A stretch of DNA of 64,000 nt. Origin: Hesseltinella vesiculosa (lineage: Eukaryota; Mucoromycota; Mucoromycetes; Mucorales; Cunninghamellaceae). Each line of letters starts with the position of its first letter. Within the stretch, counting starts at the first letter, position 1. The translations under genes were made by a program, and so were the position numbers. Shown here piece by piece: positions 1-12,477 of the stretch. The DNA is taken from contig MCGT01000016.1 in NCBI GenBank assembly GCA_002104935.1, positions 186,001-250,000 on the forward strand, in the 5' to 3' direction. Under the pieces are notes generated by a model that was not told the DNA's origin, made no database searches, and saw only the letters and a program-made list of their open reading frames with translations.

Positions 1-1759
1 ATTTCTTGGTGAGATCATTTGGCATTGCGACTAAAGTTGCTTTGCTTTTGTTGCTTTTGTATCGTTATTGTCAAAGGAGAGGCCATTAGCAGTAGGAGGA
101 CAGGAAAAAAAGAAAGAAACGAAGAGGTTCCAAGAAAAAGAATGTTTGAAAAAAAAAAAAACGCCGAACGAAAAGGAGGCTGAAAAGAAAGGGAGGTGCA
201 GGATTGGATATTTGATTAGCTCTGTTTATTTGGTGGAGCTGGTCTGTGCACAACACAGCGATCATAATCAACGTTCTAGGTTGCCATCCATCCAGAAAAT
301 CACTTCTCAGAACAAGAGCAAACGCCGGCCGACGCTTTAATAGTTCAGCAATATTCCCAGGCTACTGAACGTCCTCGTTTCTCATCGGTTCCTACGTAAA
401 GCAGCCCTATGAAAAATGAAAATCAAAAGGACAAGTTCCTTCCTTTGTTTCTTCTCTGTTTTTTCTTGCCTTGGTATGCCTTCCCTTCGCTTGGGCTGGT
501 TTCCATTCGCTGGTTCGCTGTGTTATTTTTTTTCCTCTCCCCCAAGGCTTTTGTTTCTGTCGCACGCTTGAGCAGAAATCAATAAGGGTATGTACGCCAG
601 TTACCTCCACGTAGTCACACCTGGGTAACCAACTTTTTAGTTGGGCTAGACACTGGCACTTTTTTAAATTGTACTAAATGAAAAAGACCTTTTAATAAAT
701 AATAAAAAAAAAGCAGCGAAACTCCCTCGTTGGGAGCAAAAAAAAAAAAACGATATCTTGAGAAACGAGTGCTTTTTTTCAATACTGCAAAGCTATGCCG
801 GCTTATCATTGTTTGTAACTGAAGAATGTCTTACAAGATGCAGCATCATTAAGTTTATTTGATGATAAAAGATGCCATGTCTCAATAACTAGCTAAGAGC
901 AGAGATCTATTGTGCGAGCGTTTGTGTCTCTTTTTTCTTCAAAAAAGCTGAAGAATTTCGGTAACACAATAACTTGAGAGCACTTTACTCTGTCAGTTTT
1001 AATGCTTTTCTTACCCTCTGTGTGCCTATGGAAGGTCTAGGTTCCAATCTTTAAAATGAAACCAAGAACGCCGATTCAATGTCATTTCACTGTCGATTTA
1101 TCGTAGGAAACAGAAATGGGGCACAAAAAAACATGAACAAATCGATGGGAAAAAAGGGACTTGATCAACATCGATCTTTGCCTATTTTGGGGACATTTTC
1201 ACGTGATGGAACAATAGAATCTTCTCGGTTTCAGTTCCCCCCGTTTTTCCCACAACTTTTTCGATGTTTTTATGGCTGTCCCGTTACTGTTTATTGCGAT
1301 TACACGACAATGGGATGATAATGCCTTGGCGTGTTTAGATTCATTTCAAAGCTACGAACCATGGATATCCGTAGGGAAGCATAAAATTAGAAAAGCAATG
1401 AATCTAGCCGAGAAACATGCTCTCAAGTTGTTGTGTTACCAAAATTCCTCTGCTGTTTTTTTGTCAAAACGACCAAAAACTAGCAAAATGGACAGGAGTT
1501 TGCTACTGTTCAAAAGAAAAGACTATCTTTTTGAAATGAAAGATGACAAGCACAGACCAGAAGAATGTAGATCACGATTATGTCACTCTTCCCTTTTTAG
1601 TTTGGTGCCTTTTTTTTGACCAGCAGACTGCCGCAGTTTTTTTTTTTTCATATTCATATAAAAGGCGTGTTTTTTGATTTTTCTTTTTTTTCCTTATCTT
1701 TTTCTCTTTTTCTTCAGGTTTGTCCTACTTATTGCTGCGTGTCCCCGTGCTTTTTTTTG
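1..1759. other. AT-rich intergenic DNA, no gene recognised
   Basis: Homopolymer-rich DNA with only short, compositionally unconvincing open frames and no recognisable protein motif. The last ~130 bases before 1760 are strongly T/C-rich and could be the promoter or leader, or the end of an intron, of the following gene. I saw no RNA gene. Confidence 0.5.
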
Positions 1760-3041
1760 ATGCTTTTCCTTCTTGCCGTGATTTTTGTCCCTGCTCTTAT
1801 TGTCAAGTACTGGCAATCCACTGTCGAGCTCCTGCGCCTGGCGCATTACGCCTTTACCCCGACCATCACCCCTCCACCCACACTCGCCCTGATTGGTCCC
1901 GCCACCACCCTCCACCTTCCCCACTGGCCATCGTGGGTGAAGTTTCCGACGGTTTCGCCACCGATTTTGCGCTTGCCCTTTGCGGCATGGTCGCCTTCCT
2001 GGCGTTGTACGTTTTTGTCTGGGCTGCCTTGCGGCATGATCTCTGTGGCAAGGTCATGGATGGTGCTGTCCTCGTTGCCCGCCGCCTGCCTGTCCTCGTT
2101 GCCCGTTGCCTGCTTGGCCTTTCCTCTGGCGTTCTCCGCCTAAGCTGGCACGTGGCTGTGGTTGCTGCCTTTGTTGCTGTCCTTGTCGTCAGCAAGGCGT
2201 ATGACTTGGTTTTGGTCTGCCTTTCCGCTGCCGTTTGGCTTTGTCTGGCCCTTCTCGTCGCCACCATTGCCTTGGTGTGGTTTTCCAAGTTCCTGCTGTC
2301 GCTGGTTGTGAATGTGATCTGCTGCCTCGCAGCGACACAAGTAAGTATAACATTTAACCAATCATTTTTTCAACCTAGTCTAATCGTCCTCTTCTTTGCT
2401 ACCATTAGCAGCCAGCACACACCACACCTCCACCCGCCTTCGCTCCACCCCCCATCACCGCACCACCCACCGCCATCACCGCACCCGCCACCACCGCACC
2501 CGCCGCCCTCGACGAAGCCGACTACGCCCTGCGCGTAGCGGCTTGGAATGCCAACGCACACCTTGCTGGCATCAGGTTTGCCCTTGGCAGGGTTGCTGCC
2601 ACCCTGCGTGTGGAAGCCGCCGAGCGTGCCGCCATTCAGCGCATCGAAGCCAACATGCGTGCCGCCGCCCTGCGCGCCAATGCCGCGCCCGCCAACCCCG
2701 TGTCTGCGCCTGCATTTGCCGCACCTGCCAAGTCCATGCCTGCCGCGCCTGCCAAGTCCGTGTCTGCCGCGCCTGCTCCAGTAGCCCTTGCTGTGCCAGG
2801 GTTTGCCCTGGCTCTCCCTCCTGCAGCAGCAGCCACAACGGGCTACTGGACACCTTCGCCATGGGACATTGAAGATGGCGAAGGTGACACCCCGCCTACT
2901 AGACGTGTGGCCAGCGCTGATATCCTGGTAAGAAATAAGAAAAATGTGTTTTTTGCTAGCCATGTAACTCACTGATATATTTTATTGAACAACAACTAGG
3001 CAACCAGGGATATCAAGCCGCTGCGCCGCCGTTGTAAGTAG
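1760..3041 (+). CDS. Hypothetical Ala/Pro-rich multi-pass membrane protein (GC-rich gene)
   Basis: Not a family I recognise. Proposed start is the ATG at 1760, which opens a hydrophobic N-terminus (MLFLLAVIFVPALIV). The 5' part reads in one frame to about 1890 and then must switch frame. It continues with several hydrophobic helices (for example MVAFLALYVFVWAAL and AFVAVLVVSKAYDLVLV) to a clear phase-0 donor after 2340. The switch could be a frameshift or a weak 47-nt intron at about 1894-1940. The next exon starts at 2409 and encodes a Pro/Thr/Ala-rich linker and an Ala-rich helix (EAAERAAIQRIEANMRAAAL) up to 2927. The last exon is 3000-3041 and ends RRRCK-stop. Base composition is far more GC-rich than flanking DNA. 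A secreted or membrane surface protein is possible. The splice sites at 2341/2408 and 2928/2999 are convincing; the 5' end is not. Confidence 0.5.
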
Positions 3042-3074
3042 GCGGGCGGGCGTGAGCCTCTCCTTTTTCGGTGC

Positions 3075-3157
3075 TTGTCTCTGGGGCGCCCCATCTCTTG
3101 GGCGCCTGCTTTTTTGGTGATTGTCACTGGGGCGCCCCGGCTCTTGGATGCCTATCC
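3075..3157. repeat. Two tandem copies of a GC-box-containing ~46-bp unit
   Basis: Two imperfect adjacent copies starting at 3075 and 3121 each carry TGGGGCGCCCC followed by CTCTTGG. The palindromic GGGCGCCC core is repeated immediately downstream of the stop of the GC-rich gene, so it could form a hairpin or terminator-like structure in its 3' UTR. Confidence 0.6.
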
Positions 3158-3483
3158 AAGGGCAGCTGATTTGTTGTTATCGTGTCGTTGGTTTCGGATA
3201 CATGGAACCACTGCTAAAGCCAACGACACGAGGGAATGGAAACAAGTTCAATCTGTACTCCTCCAAACGTCTAGGTCACCATAAACGGTTAGACAAAAAC
3301 AAGCTTGCCTTCTGAACCATTTCACTCACAACAATTTTTTGGTCAAATAAAAATCGACCATTCTACCAAAACAGTGTAAATACAAATATGGATTTTGGTT
3401 ATTTCGCGCTTTTTCATAATGGGCGTGCCCTGGCTTAAGCAAAAGTGCCTTCCAGGTTTTTTTTTTTTTTTTTTTTTTCAAAA

Positions 3484-4324
3484 AATGGCAGAGTGAGTGA
3501 ATGACGAGAGGTAAAAAGGAATGTATGACTGTTCGACACAGAGCCAGGGTCAATGAGAAAAAGCAAAGTATCATAAGGGTTGTACAATGACTGGTTGAGG
3601 AGATATGAGGAGATATGGGTAGGAAAGTGTGTGGGCTTGTAAGCGGAGGAAAAAGCAAAAGAGGTTGGTCAGAGAAGGCGTGTGCCAGAGTTTGTACGCA
3701 AACTTTATGTGGTTCTTGTTTCGTAAAAGCTTGACGTTATGGCCGACGATATCATTGCCAACACTAACGCGACGGGTGATTATTTGTCTTGTGACCACCC
3801 CTCTCGCTTTGTTTAGGACATCGTCATGATCCTGTCGTTGATGAGCTGCGCAACTTTTGGTATCAAAGTTGCATATAAACATTCCATCCATTTGCTCGGA
3901 GATGAAATACATGTGCCATGTCATCAAACTTGGCTCGATCTCAAAAGATTGCCGTCAGACAGTGACACCGTGTAAAAAAAAAAAAAAAAAAAAAGCAGGA
4001 CGTTTTTACCTGCCTCTTTTTTTTTCCCTCAGCAGTGATGATATCATCAACAGACACTGTTCCAATGTTCGGGGCAACTATATGGTATTCACTTCCATTT
4101 GCCAAGCATCACTTGCGCACAAACTCTAGCATACGTCTTCTCTGACCAACCTCCTTTACTTTTTCCTCCGCTTACAAGCCCACAGACTTTCCTATCCATA
4201 TCTCCTCAACCAGTCATTGTACAACCCTCGTAAAACTATGCATTTACTAATTGACCCTGGATCTACGTAGACCAGCCATACAATCCGTTTTACCTCTCGT
4301 CATTCACACACTCTGCCAATTTTT
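3484..4324. mobile_element. Element with ~215-bp terminal inverted repeats (MITE-like or Mutator-like remnant)
   Basis: The arm at about 3484-3702 reappears as a diverged reverse complement at about 4113-4324. Shared blocks include TGAATGACGAGAGGTAAAA, GGTTGTACAATGACTGG, TTGAGGAGATATG and GGGCTTGTAAGCGGAGG. The arms differ by scattered substitutions and small indels, so the insertion is not recent or the arms arose by old inversion. The ~410-bp interior has no convincing transposase; it contains short open stretches and a poly-A run. Outer ends lie near AAAAATGGCAGAG. Exact target-site duplications could not be fixed because both ends run into poly-A/T. A long-TIR non-autonomous DNA transposon is the best guess; a local inverted duplication is the alternative. 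Confidence 0.65.
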
Positions 4325-5613
4325 GCATTGACCTTTTTTTTCCAAATCGGGAAATGCGCCTTTCACCCGTCGTCATGGGTGAAAGTTTGCAATTGCTATT
4401 CAATACTTCTTGAAAATTAGGCTGTCACCTACAAGATATATCTTCTATTTGTGGTTTCAAACAAAAGTCATTAGCTCTCCTAGATCAAAAAGTCGATGTT
4501 TTTACGGTTCTAGGCTTGGCCGCTTGGTCAAAGCTGAAGCAAGCGGTCCGCCAATAAAAAACTTGCCCAGCATTTTTTTTTTTTTTTTTCGTCTTCTTTT
4601 TCTCACAGCTCCTTGAACATTGGTCTCCAAGGTCTCGCTCCAAGGGCATTTGACAGGTATTCAAGAACTAAGTCTAGCGATTACAACAATGCATGGCGTC
4701 ATATTGATTTTTGAAAATAGATTTTTAATAAACTAGCAGCAGCGCATTAAGATTCCTTGAAAGCAGCAACATGCTGGTTAAAATAAGCTAGGCTTAGGGA
4801 CCGAATTGTAAGCACAGACTCATTGCTCTGTTTTCTAAGTGATGGAGAGTAGGAGGTTAGGCTATTGACTTTTCAACGAGATGCTGTTATTCATAAAGTC
4901 GACACCAGTCTTCAGTCATGGTTGGACTGCATCCTTGCGCTGGCGTTGGTGTAGTAGCGGCTTCGTGAAATTAATGAGATATGACTCGTACGTGAGTCTT
5001 TTCATATACCATTTCACAGATCATTGGAAGTCGCTGGTGGATGGATGACAAAGACAAAAAACAGTAGATTAGGTGCCAATGGGAAAAGACGGGAAACCTG
5101 AAAAAAATAAGATAGAAACTGCGCGGCAATCTCTTTGTTTCGTAAAAAAAAAAAAAAAAAGAGCAAACACTGCATAGCACTTTTGGGTGATCAGATCGAA
5201 CTTTTGGCTGAGTACAGATACTAATAAATGGCGATGATGCTGAAAAAAGAAAGTCCATCGGACGAGGTCGCTCAGCTAATGTTTTGCAAGTCTTGTTGAT
5301 TTTCCAACCAAAAAAACGATGAAAAAAACGTCCTTCAGCCTGAATTTCCAATTGCCGCCGCTTGCCGCCAAATTTTGCACGTAGCATCCTGACAGTGGTT
5401 GAAAGCAGAAGGTTCCCTGACGCAGTGGTATAGAGCAAGGCTGATCACACACCTATAGAGTCCTTCTGGGTATGCTCGAAAATGACCTATTTTTTTCTGT
5501 CTTGTGGGGGGTGGTAAGGGTGTAGAAGAATGTGTTTTTATAAATTAAAAAAAAAGGAACGGAACCCAAGAGCCTACTTCTTTTCTCTTTCTTTTTTTTT
5601 TTTCGTCCCGATT
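4325..5613. other. Intergenic region, no gene seen
   Basis: AT-rich sequence with poly-T and poly-A runs. One short perfect inverted repeat (TTTCACCC / GGGTGAAA) occurs near 4363-4386. The segment just before 5614 is a T/C-rich leader typical of the genes in this window. No open frame with protein-like composition was found. Confidence 0.5.
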
Positions 5614-7624
5614 ATGCCTCTGTTAAGGCCTGTGTCAAGAGGAGCATTCAATCGATCCTTCGTTGTAAGTGCATTTAATGGGAGGCTATTGGGGTTTTGA
5701 CCTTTTGTTTTCCGTCTTCCCTTTTCCTTTGCTGCTAGCTTGCCCGATCAGTATCCAGCTGGACAGAATGTTTAGACACGATCCACACGCACAATGACAA
5801 GATCAATGCGTTTGTTTCTGTCCAAGACAAGGCAGTGTTGGAGAAATCATCATCAAAAGGTAATGAAAGGCATGCTTCTACACCTTGGCTGATGCTTATG
5901 GTTGATTAGGATCTTTGATTGGCATGCCTATTGCTATCAAGGACAACTTTTGTACTGTCGATCTACCCACCACCTGCGGTTCCACCATGCTTCAAGGTAA
6001 GCTCAATTTTTTTTTCTTCTTCTCGCGTCTAACAGGCTTTTCTGTTCAAGACTTCCATTCACCCTATGATGCTACGGTCGTTCAACGACTTCGAGAGGCT
6101 GGGGCAAAAATCATGGGCAAGACCAACATGGACGAGTTTGGCATGGGGTAACAACACGACTGACAGTCTGCGCACGTCAGAGTATCATCTCACATTTCTT
6201 ATGATATCTGATGCTAGATCTGCCAACCTCCATAGCCATGTTGGGCCGGTGAAGAACCCATACGTGTACAAAATCGATCCCACGACTCTAAACAGCGGGT
6301 TCCACGTGGCTGGGGGCAGTTCTGGGGGCAGTGCTGCAGCAGTAGCCATGGACATGTGTGATGTGTAAGTCTGAAAGGCTGGCTGTTACTAAAAGAAACA
6401 ATGCGTTGGATTCATTTTTTGCTCGTAGCGCTCTAGGGTCAGATACCGGCGGCTCGGTCCGTTTACCAGCAGCCTACTGCGGCGTGTACGGCTTCAAACC
6501 TTCCTATGGCCACTTGTCAAGGAACGGGTTGGTTGCCTATGCCAATTCGCTGGATACTGTTGGTTTACTAGGCAAGCGTATTCGTGATCTTCAGCAAGTC
6601 TATGGTAAGGAAATGGTGGGGCGACTTGACGAGTTCATTCAGTTCTGTTTTCCCGCCTCTCGCCATGATAGATGTACTGAATGCCTACGATGAGAAAGAC
6701 CCAACTTCGACAGATATCAGCGTACGACAGACTCTACAACAACAGCAAGACGCGTTGTTATTGACATGGAAGGAGGGCGACCTGACAGGCTTGCGTGTGG
6801 GTGTGCCAAGCGAATATTTTGTCGATCCTCTGTCCAAACCCGTGCTGGCAGCTTGGCGGTCGACCCTCCAGCAATTCAAGAAGCAAGGTGCTACCATCGT
6901 ACCAGTGTCCTTGCCCCATACCAAAGATGCCCTGCCTGCCTATTATATCCTTGCCTTGGCCGAAGCCAGTTCCAATTTGGCAAGATTCGATGGCATCCGC
7001 TATGGTGGGTCATCTTAAAAAAGCTATCCTCACAAGAGCATGTTCTCACTCCCTTTTCATTAGGCTATCGCAGTGATGAAGTGACCAACGACCTGATTTA
7101 TGCCGACTCACGAACAAAAGGTTTTGGTGAGGAGGTGCAACGCCGCATCTTATTAGGAACACACGTCCTGACGGCAGGGTGAGCTACTGACATTGATAAA
7201 AAAAAATGAAAAACTCACCCATTTTATTTTTTATTTTTTTAGGACATACGAGAGCCACTTTTTACCGGCACAGCTGGCACGACGACAGATTGCAGGTGAT
7301 TTTGACCGGGTGTTCCTGATGGATAATGTGACGGCGGTGGCACCAGTAGCGAAAGCGGATGAACAAGTGCATGTGTTATTGACCCCCTGCTCCATCTCAA
7401 CCGCCCCTCTGGCCAGTGAATGCCAAGCCAAGGATCAGAGTGTGGTGGATGCCTACGTCAATGATGTGATGACAGTGCCTGCAAGTTTGGCTGGCCTGCC
7501 GGCGTTGGCTTTCCCAGCCGGTTGCTCAGAGGAAAATGGATTCCCTATTGGTCTGCAGCTCATTGGCCAATATGGATTTGATCGTCTAGTCCTCCATCTT
7601 GCCAACAGTTTACAATCAGCATAG
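5614..7624 (+). CDS. GatA (HER2-like): Glutamyl-tRNA(Gln) amidotransferase subunit A, mitochondrial
   Basis: Amidase-signature enzyme that releases ammonia from glutamine so mis-charged Glu-tRNA(Gln) can be converted to Gln-tRNA(Gln). It acts in mitochondria with the B and F subunits. Nine coding exons: 5614-5664, 5739-5859, 5910-5996, 6036-6147, 6218-6364, 6429-6604, 6672-7004, 7064-7178, 7243-7624. All phases agree and give about 507 residues, the usual family length. The catalytic Ser-cisSer-Lys set is visible: Lys in [10 protein letters not shown], the Gly/Ser loop [12 protein letters not shown], and the nucleophile region [13 protein letters not shown]. The N-terminus ([16 protein letters not shown]) is basic and hydroxylated, consistent with a mitochondrial presequence, and it is cut from the mature part by the first intron. 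Introns are 39-74 nt. Identification is very secure. Confidence 0.95.
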
Positions 7625-8825
7625 TCAGTAAATCATTTTTTTTTTTAGCAAAGAAAAATGGGTTTGACGCGGGTTGGCATTTCATTGGCTGATCTTGGTG
7701 AAGGTTTGTGTCCATCATTTTTTTTAGTCTGGTTTTCTTGGGTATGAAATGAATATTAAGCAAATGGACCCGAATCTCGGGACCTATTCGTCACTTGTCT
7801 ATATGTGGATTGAAATCAATTTACAGAAAAATAGAAAAAAAAAAAGAACGCGAAGCTGGTCTAGGCACTTGCGTTCTGTAATGATTGTGGCAAACCAAGA
7901 GTTTCCATGTTTGGCTACTTGCCATTTGAGTTCCAGTTTCACTGCTCGTCTTCCAAAAGAGCAGACGGTGCCGGCAGAGTGGTTTAAACAGGTACGGAGG
8001 CTTTTGACTCATGCCATCTACATCGGCTGTCCTGCACAGAAAGGTTGGAGACACTGTGGATTTCCTAAAAGGTTAAAAAAGGGGAATCAGGAGGAAGGGC
8101 GGGAATCGTCTTTTCAATCTAGACTCAAATTTAATAACGGGGATCGGTTGGCGCTTTATTGTTTTTATGCTTTTTGTTTTTTTTAAAAAAAATCTTTCTT
8201 TGGTATTGTTCTGCACTCCAAGAAACGGTCTTTTTGCCAAGGAGGTATTGGAATGTGGTGGCCGAGCTTATTGACAAATGTTTCAAAAAAAAAAAAGTTA
8301 CAGGATCAAATTTTGACAATAAAAGAATTTTTGGACTAGTGAGTGTTGCACAAAATGGTGCCCGTTGAAAACCTTTTTTTAGCTTAGATTTGGTGCTCAA
8401 GTTGAAAAAAAGTGCTGAGGCAAAGGAAAAAAGGGACCAAGCCGAGGCAAAGAAACAGGTCATTTGAACGAGGCTTTGAAAAAAGAATGAATAGTCATAA
8501 AGAGACAAACAATAGAACAAGGTTTCTTTTGTGTAAAGGTAATTGGAAGGTCTTGCAATAATAACAGAATGCCTTGGCGCCACCAAAGAAGTGTATGCAT
8601 GGAGGCTCGTAACGTCATTGGCGCGGAAATTCTCTTTTTGGTGCCTTTTTCGTTTGGGGGATCAAAACTTGGCTGCTTTGTTCTAATTTAATTCTTTCTT
8701 TCTTTTCCCTTTCTCCATTCAACAGGTTGCATTTTCTTTTTATTACATCCACATTCCTTTTTACTATAAAACACCACACTGCACTTTGTTCCTTTAGCCG
8801 ATTTCTAATTTCATACAAATACGCC
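7625..8825. other. Intergenic region between GatA and the RhoGAP gene
   Basis: No coding pattern or RNA gene seen. Several A/T runs are present. The ~150 bases before 8826 are pyrimidine-rich (CTTTCTTTCTTTTCCC) and look like the promoter or leader of the downstream gene. Confidence 0.5.
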
Positions 8826-11800
8826 ATGGAAAATTACTTGTCCGATTCTTCGCTCAATGGCGAAGAATACGAAGATCCACGTTGCAAGGGCTGTCAAAAG
8901 CCCATTGACGATGGTTCTGTTGTCCAGTTTGGTGATGGCATTTGGCATTTCGAATGGTAACAACAAAAAAGGACTTATTTCCGACTTTGCGCGATAGCTC
9001 GAATGCATGCTAACTTTTTCATCCATTTTTCATTCTGCTGACAAAGTTTTCGATGTACTAAATGTAACGAATTGGTTGAATGCTACAGCAACCTATTATT
9101 ACTTCAAGACGGCAGTCCAGTTTGTGAAAATTGCTCCTACTGTTGTCATGTGTGTGCCAAGCCTATCAAGGATGAAGCCATCATGACGGGTAGGGCCCAC
9201 TCCTTTTTTTTTTTTTTTTTTTACCATCGCCACCTGAAAGCCCCTGATCACAGATACATATTTTTTTTTTTTTTTTTACCAGGCGACGAAGCCTATCACG
9301 CGGATTGTTTCCGTTGTGTCCAATGTAACACCAAAATTGAAGACTTGGTATTTACACAAACAAGCAAGGTAAGACAAAGAAGAATGGAAAAAAAAAAAGT
9401 GCTGGCTTTCATTTGAACAAACCTCTCCCTATTTTTAAAAGGGTATCTTTTGTACACAATGTCACGAAGCTCGCAAATTATTACGCCAAAAAAGAAAGGA
9501 AGAAAAGCAACGTCAACTTCAGCGTCAGCAGGAAATGGAACAGTCTGGTCGAATGAAGCATCAAGGTGTTCAAGAAGATTATTTCAAGGTAACCTACCTC
9601 CCGCCTCTCCATCCTTGCTTACCTTTCTTTCTTAGAATCGTTTCAATACCATTTTGGATACCAAATCTTCCACGACTGCCTCCTCTTCCTCCACATTGGA
9701 TGCTTGGCTGACATCACCCGTCGATCGGCAAATGTCCACCAACGCGATCTTGAACGACTATGTCGATCGCCCACCCGTCTTGCCACCCAAAGAGCCCATG
9801 CTTCCTACCATTGCCCCTGCAGCCAAACCTCGTGACTTACCCTCCCTCGACACTTCCTTTACACCCCAAGAACTGATCGAGCTCAACAAGATGCTCAACG
9901 CCGCCATCGAAAGTGGCCTGAATGACAATATCCCCAGTCCACCTCCCGACGCCAGCCCAAAGGACCTTGATCCATCGTCCGATTTGGCTTCGGAGTTAGC
10001 CTCTACCAAGGCCAGGTTGTGGGACATGGAATCAAAATTTAATCAAATCAAGGTAAATACTATATTTGGCAATCACCCTCACCCTCTCTCTCTCTGTTTT
10101 ATTTCCTTGGCTCATCTTCACTTTTATGACAACCTATAGAACATCAGTCGCAAGGCTCTCGAGGAATTCAACAAGGTCAAAGAAGCCTATCAGCTAGAAA
10201 CCTTGGCGCGTCAGGAAACGGAAGCCAAGACCCTCAAACTACAAGATGAATTGTCCTTCTACCACCACCTCAACATCTTTGGCGCTGCTGAATTCAAGCA
10301 ATATTCTCGGGAAGAACTAGCCAACCTGCATCAGCTACGCCAGCAAATGGAAGGGTCTGTACGCAACCTTCGCCAGCAACGTGATCAAATCATGGACGAC
10401 ATTGAAAAGTAAGGACAAACAACATCTCTGAGGTCCACTCGGCACTGACTTCTCTCTCTTTCGTTAGGAAAAAACTTGCCCATTGGGATCTGTTTTCGCA
10501 AACGACCCAACTGCACCTGCAGTCCTTGCAACATGATGCTGATCATGCCAAGCTGGGCTACGCCCGCCTATCCAAGGCCCGGGACAACATCATCTCGGAA
10601 ATGATCCTGCTCAATACCAAGAATGCCGAACTGTCGACACTGAACAACGATCTTTCGCGCCGTGTGACCGAGCGCGAGCGCGAAGCCATTGCCGTCATGG
10701 CCGGCACCAGCTTCTTGAACCAAGAACGTTCTTCCTTGGACAATGGCCGCCAGTCGCCCGAACCAGTGCCCAAACATTCGTCGACTGCACGCCGCAGCAA
10801 CATCAAGACCGCCGCCACCGTTGCACCCAAACTGTTCAAATTCGGCCGCAACCGCAGCAAGAGTAACAGCAGCGATCACGACAACCAGCTCATCTCTGTA
10901 CCCTATGACAATCGCCCCATGCCATCCTCTGCTGCCGCCGAAAGCTTGGATATCCAGCGCGTTCATCGCCATGCCTTCCTTCCTGTCAAATTCCTACGTC
11001 CCACCAAGTGCGAAGTCTGCAATGACAAGGTCTGGGGCACCACAGAAATGAAGTGTCAGGGTAAGTGTCAAAGTAAAACCGTAGCGCCTGCTGACTTGCA
11101 TCTTTCCCAGGCTGCCAGATGATTTGCCACCACAAATGTATCTATCGCTCTACCACCTGCCAACATAAAACCAGCACAGATGCCACCACCAACTATGATG
11201 CCAAAGGTAAAAAGCGGCTGTTGGCTCGACAAGCATCTGACTTCTTTTTTCATCACAGGCGGTATCTTTGGCAATAACTTGATTCAGCAGGTTCAATCAG
11301 AAAACGATAGGATACCCCTCGTTGTGCGCAAATGTATCGAGGCTGTCGAGTCCCGCGCCATGGATTATGAAGGCATCTATCGCAAGTCCGGCGGCGCCGG
11401 CCAGATGCGACTAATTCAGCAAGCCTTTGAAAAACACGACACGCCCAATCTCGACGATGCTGATCAGTGGAACGATATCTGTGCCGTCACAAGCGTGCTC
11501 AAGCAATATTTCCGCGACCTCCCTGTCCCCCTCATGACCTTTGACCACAACCAAAAATTCATCGACGTTATAGTTGGCGATGGCAACAAGGCTGAAGGCA
11601 TGCAAGCTGTGCTGCAATGTCTCCCTATCGAGCATTTCAATACACTCAAATACCTCATGGAACATCTTGCCAGGTATGCCTCTTCCCCCCTCTCTCCGCA
11701 AGCACGTACCCGCAGAGGAACCATAGAAAAGCTGCTCACTGACTTTTTTTTTTTTCTCCTCAGAGTCAAGGACCACCAAACTGAGAATTTGATGACCTCC

Positions 11801-12049
11801 AAGAACTTGGCCGTGGTGTTTGGGCCAACACTGATGCGACACGAAGCTGAGAACCTCGATCTGGTGGAAATGAACCACAAGATCTCTTGCATTGAGTTCC
11901 TCCTTAACCATATGGATGTGTTCAACGTGCCTATGCCTCAAATCAATCGCTCCGCTCCTTTGCCCACGCGGAAGAACTCCTTGCCAACGAGACATCGCCG
12001 TGATGGCTCCTTTGGCCTAGCCAACATCGCCCGCGACGTCGCTGCTTAA
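8826..12049 (+). CDS. LIM-domain Rho GTPase-activating protein (Rga1/Rga2-like)
   Basis: Predicted negative regulator of Rho/Cdc42 GTPases in polarity and cell-wall growth. Ten exons: 8826-8956, 9047-9189, 9283-9368, 9442-9588, 9636-10052, 10140-10408, 10468-11060, 11111-11206, 11259-11673, 11764-12049; about 860 residues. Order: two LIM zinc fingers at residues ~18-145 (CKGCQKPI..., CFRCTKCNELV, CHVCAKPI, CFRCVQCNTKI), a basic Gln-rich helix, a Pro-rich linker (RPPVLPPKEP), coiled coils at ~290-480, a C1-type zinc finger (HAFLPVKFLRPTKCEVC ... GCQMICHHKC), then RhoGAP. The arginine finger lies in EGIYRKSGGAGQMR, and the conserved NLAVVFGPTLMR is present. A polyadenylation signal AATAAA is at 12151-12156. 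This domain order is known from fungal Rga proteins. The exact target GTPase cannot be told from sequence. Confidence 0.93.
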
Positions 12050-12477
12050 AAACTTCCCGCGCTCCCTTTCCCCCTCCTTTTTTTTTTTCCTTCTTCATGT
12101 GTAATTTAGGACCCTCTGTACATACCGACATCCTAGAAAACAAGATACAAAATAAAGCTGGCCTTTACTCATCTTCTTAAAATGCTGGCGCTTATCACCA
12201 TCGCAGGAAAAAAAACACTGGGGCAGCCTGATGAGATTGGGGAGGTGAGCTTTTGTTCAAAGAGCTGAGACTGTGATAGCATGCACTTTGCAGCCCCGTC
12301 ACATACACTTAATTTTTTGGTTGCCTATTTCTTGCGTTCCGGGTGAGTGGTTTGCAGATGATACTTTTTGTGGATGCCGGCTGTTTTCATCAGCCGCAAG
12401 AAGCTCGATTGGCGAACGGCTGCGTGCCTGCGAGCCAGAGCCCTTCTTCAATTTTTTTTTTTCACTGCATGGTTATT

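Noticed and set aside
1272..1619. 115-codon plus-strand frame near the window start
   Set aside because: Composition is not protein-like, no motif, and no splice links; treated as intergenic.
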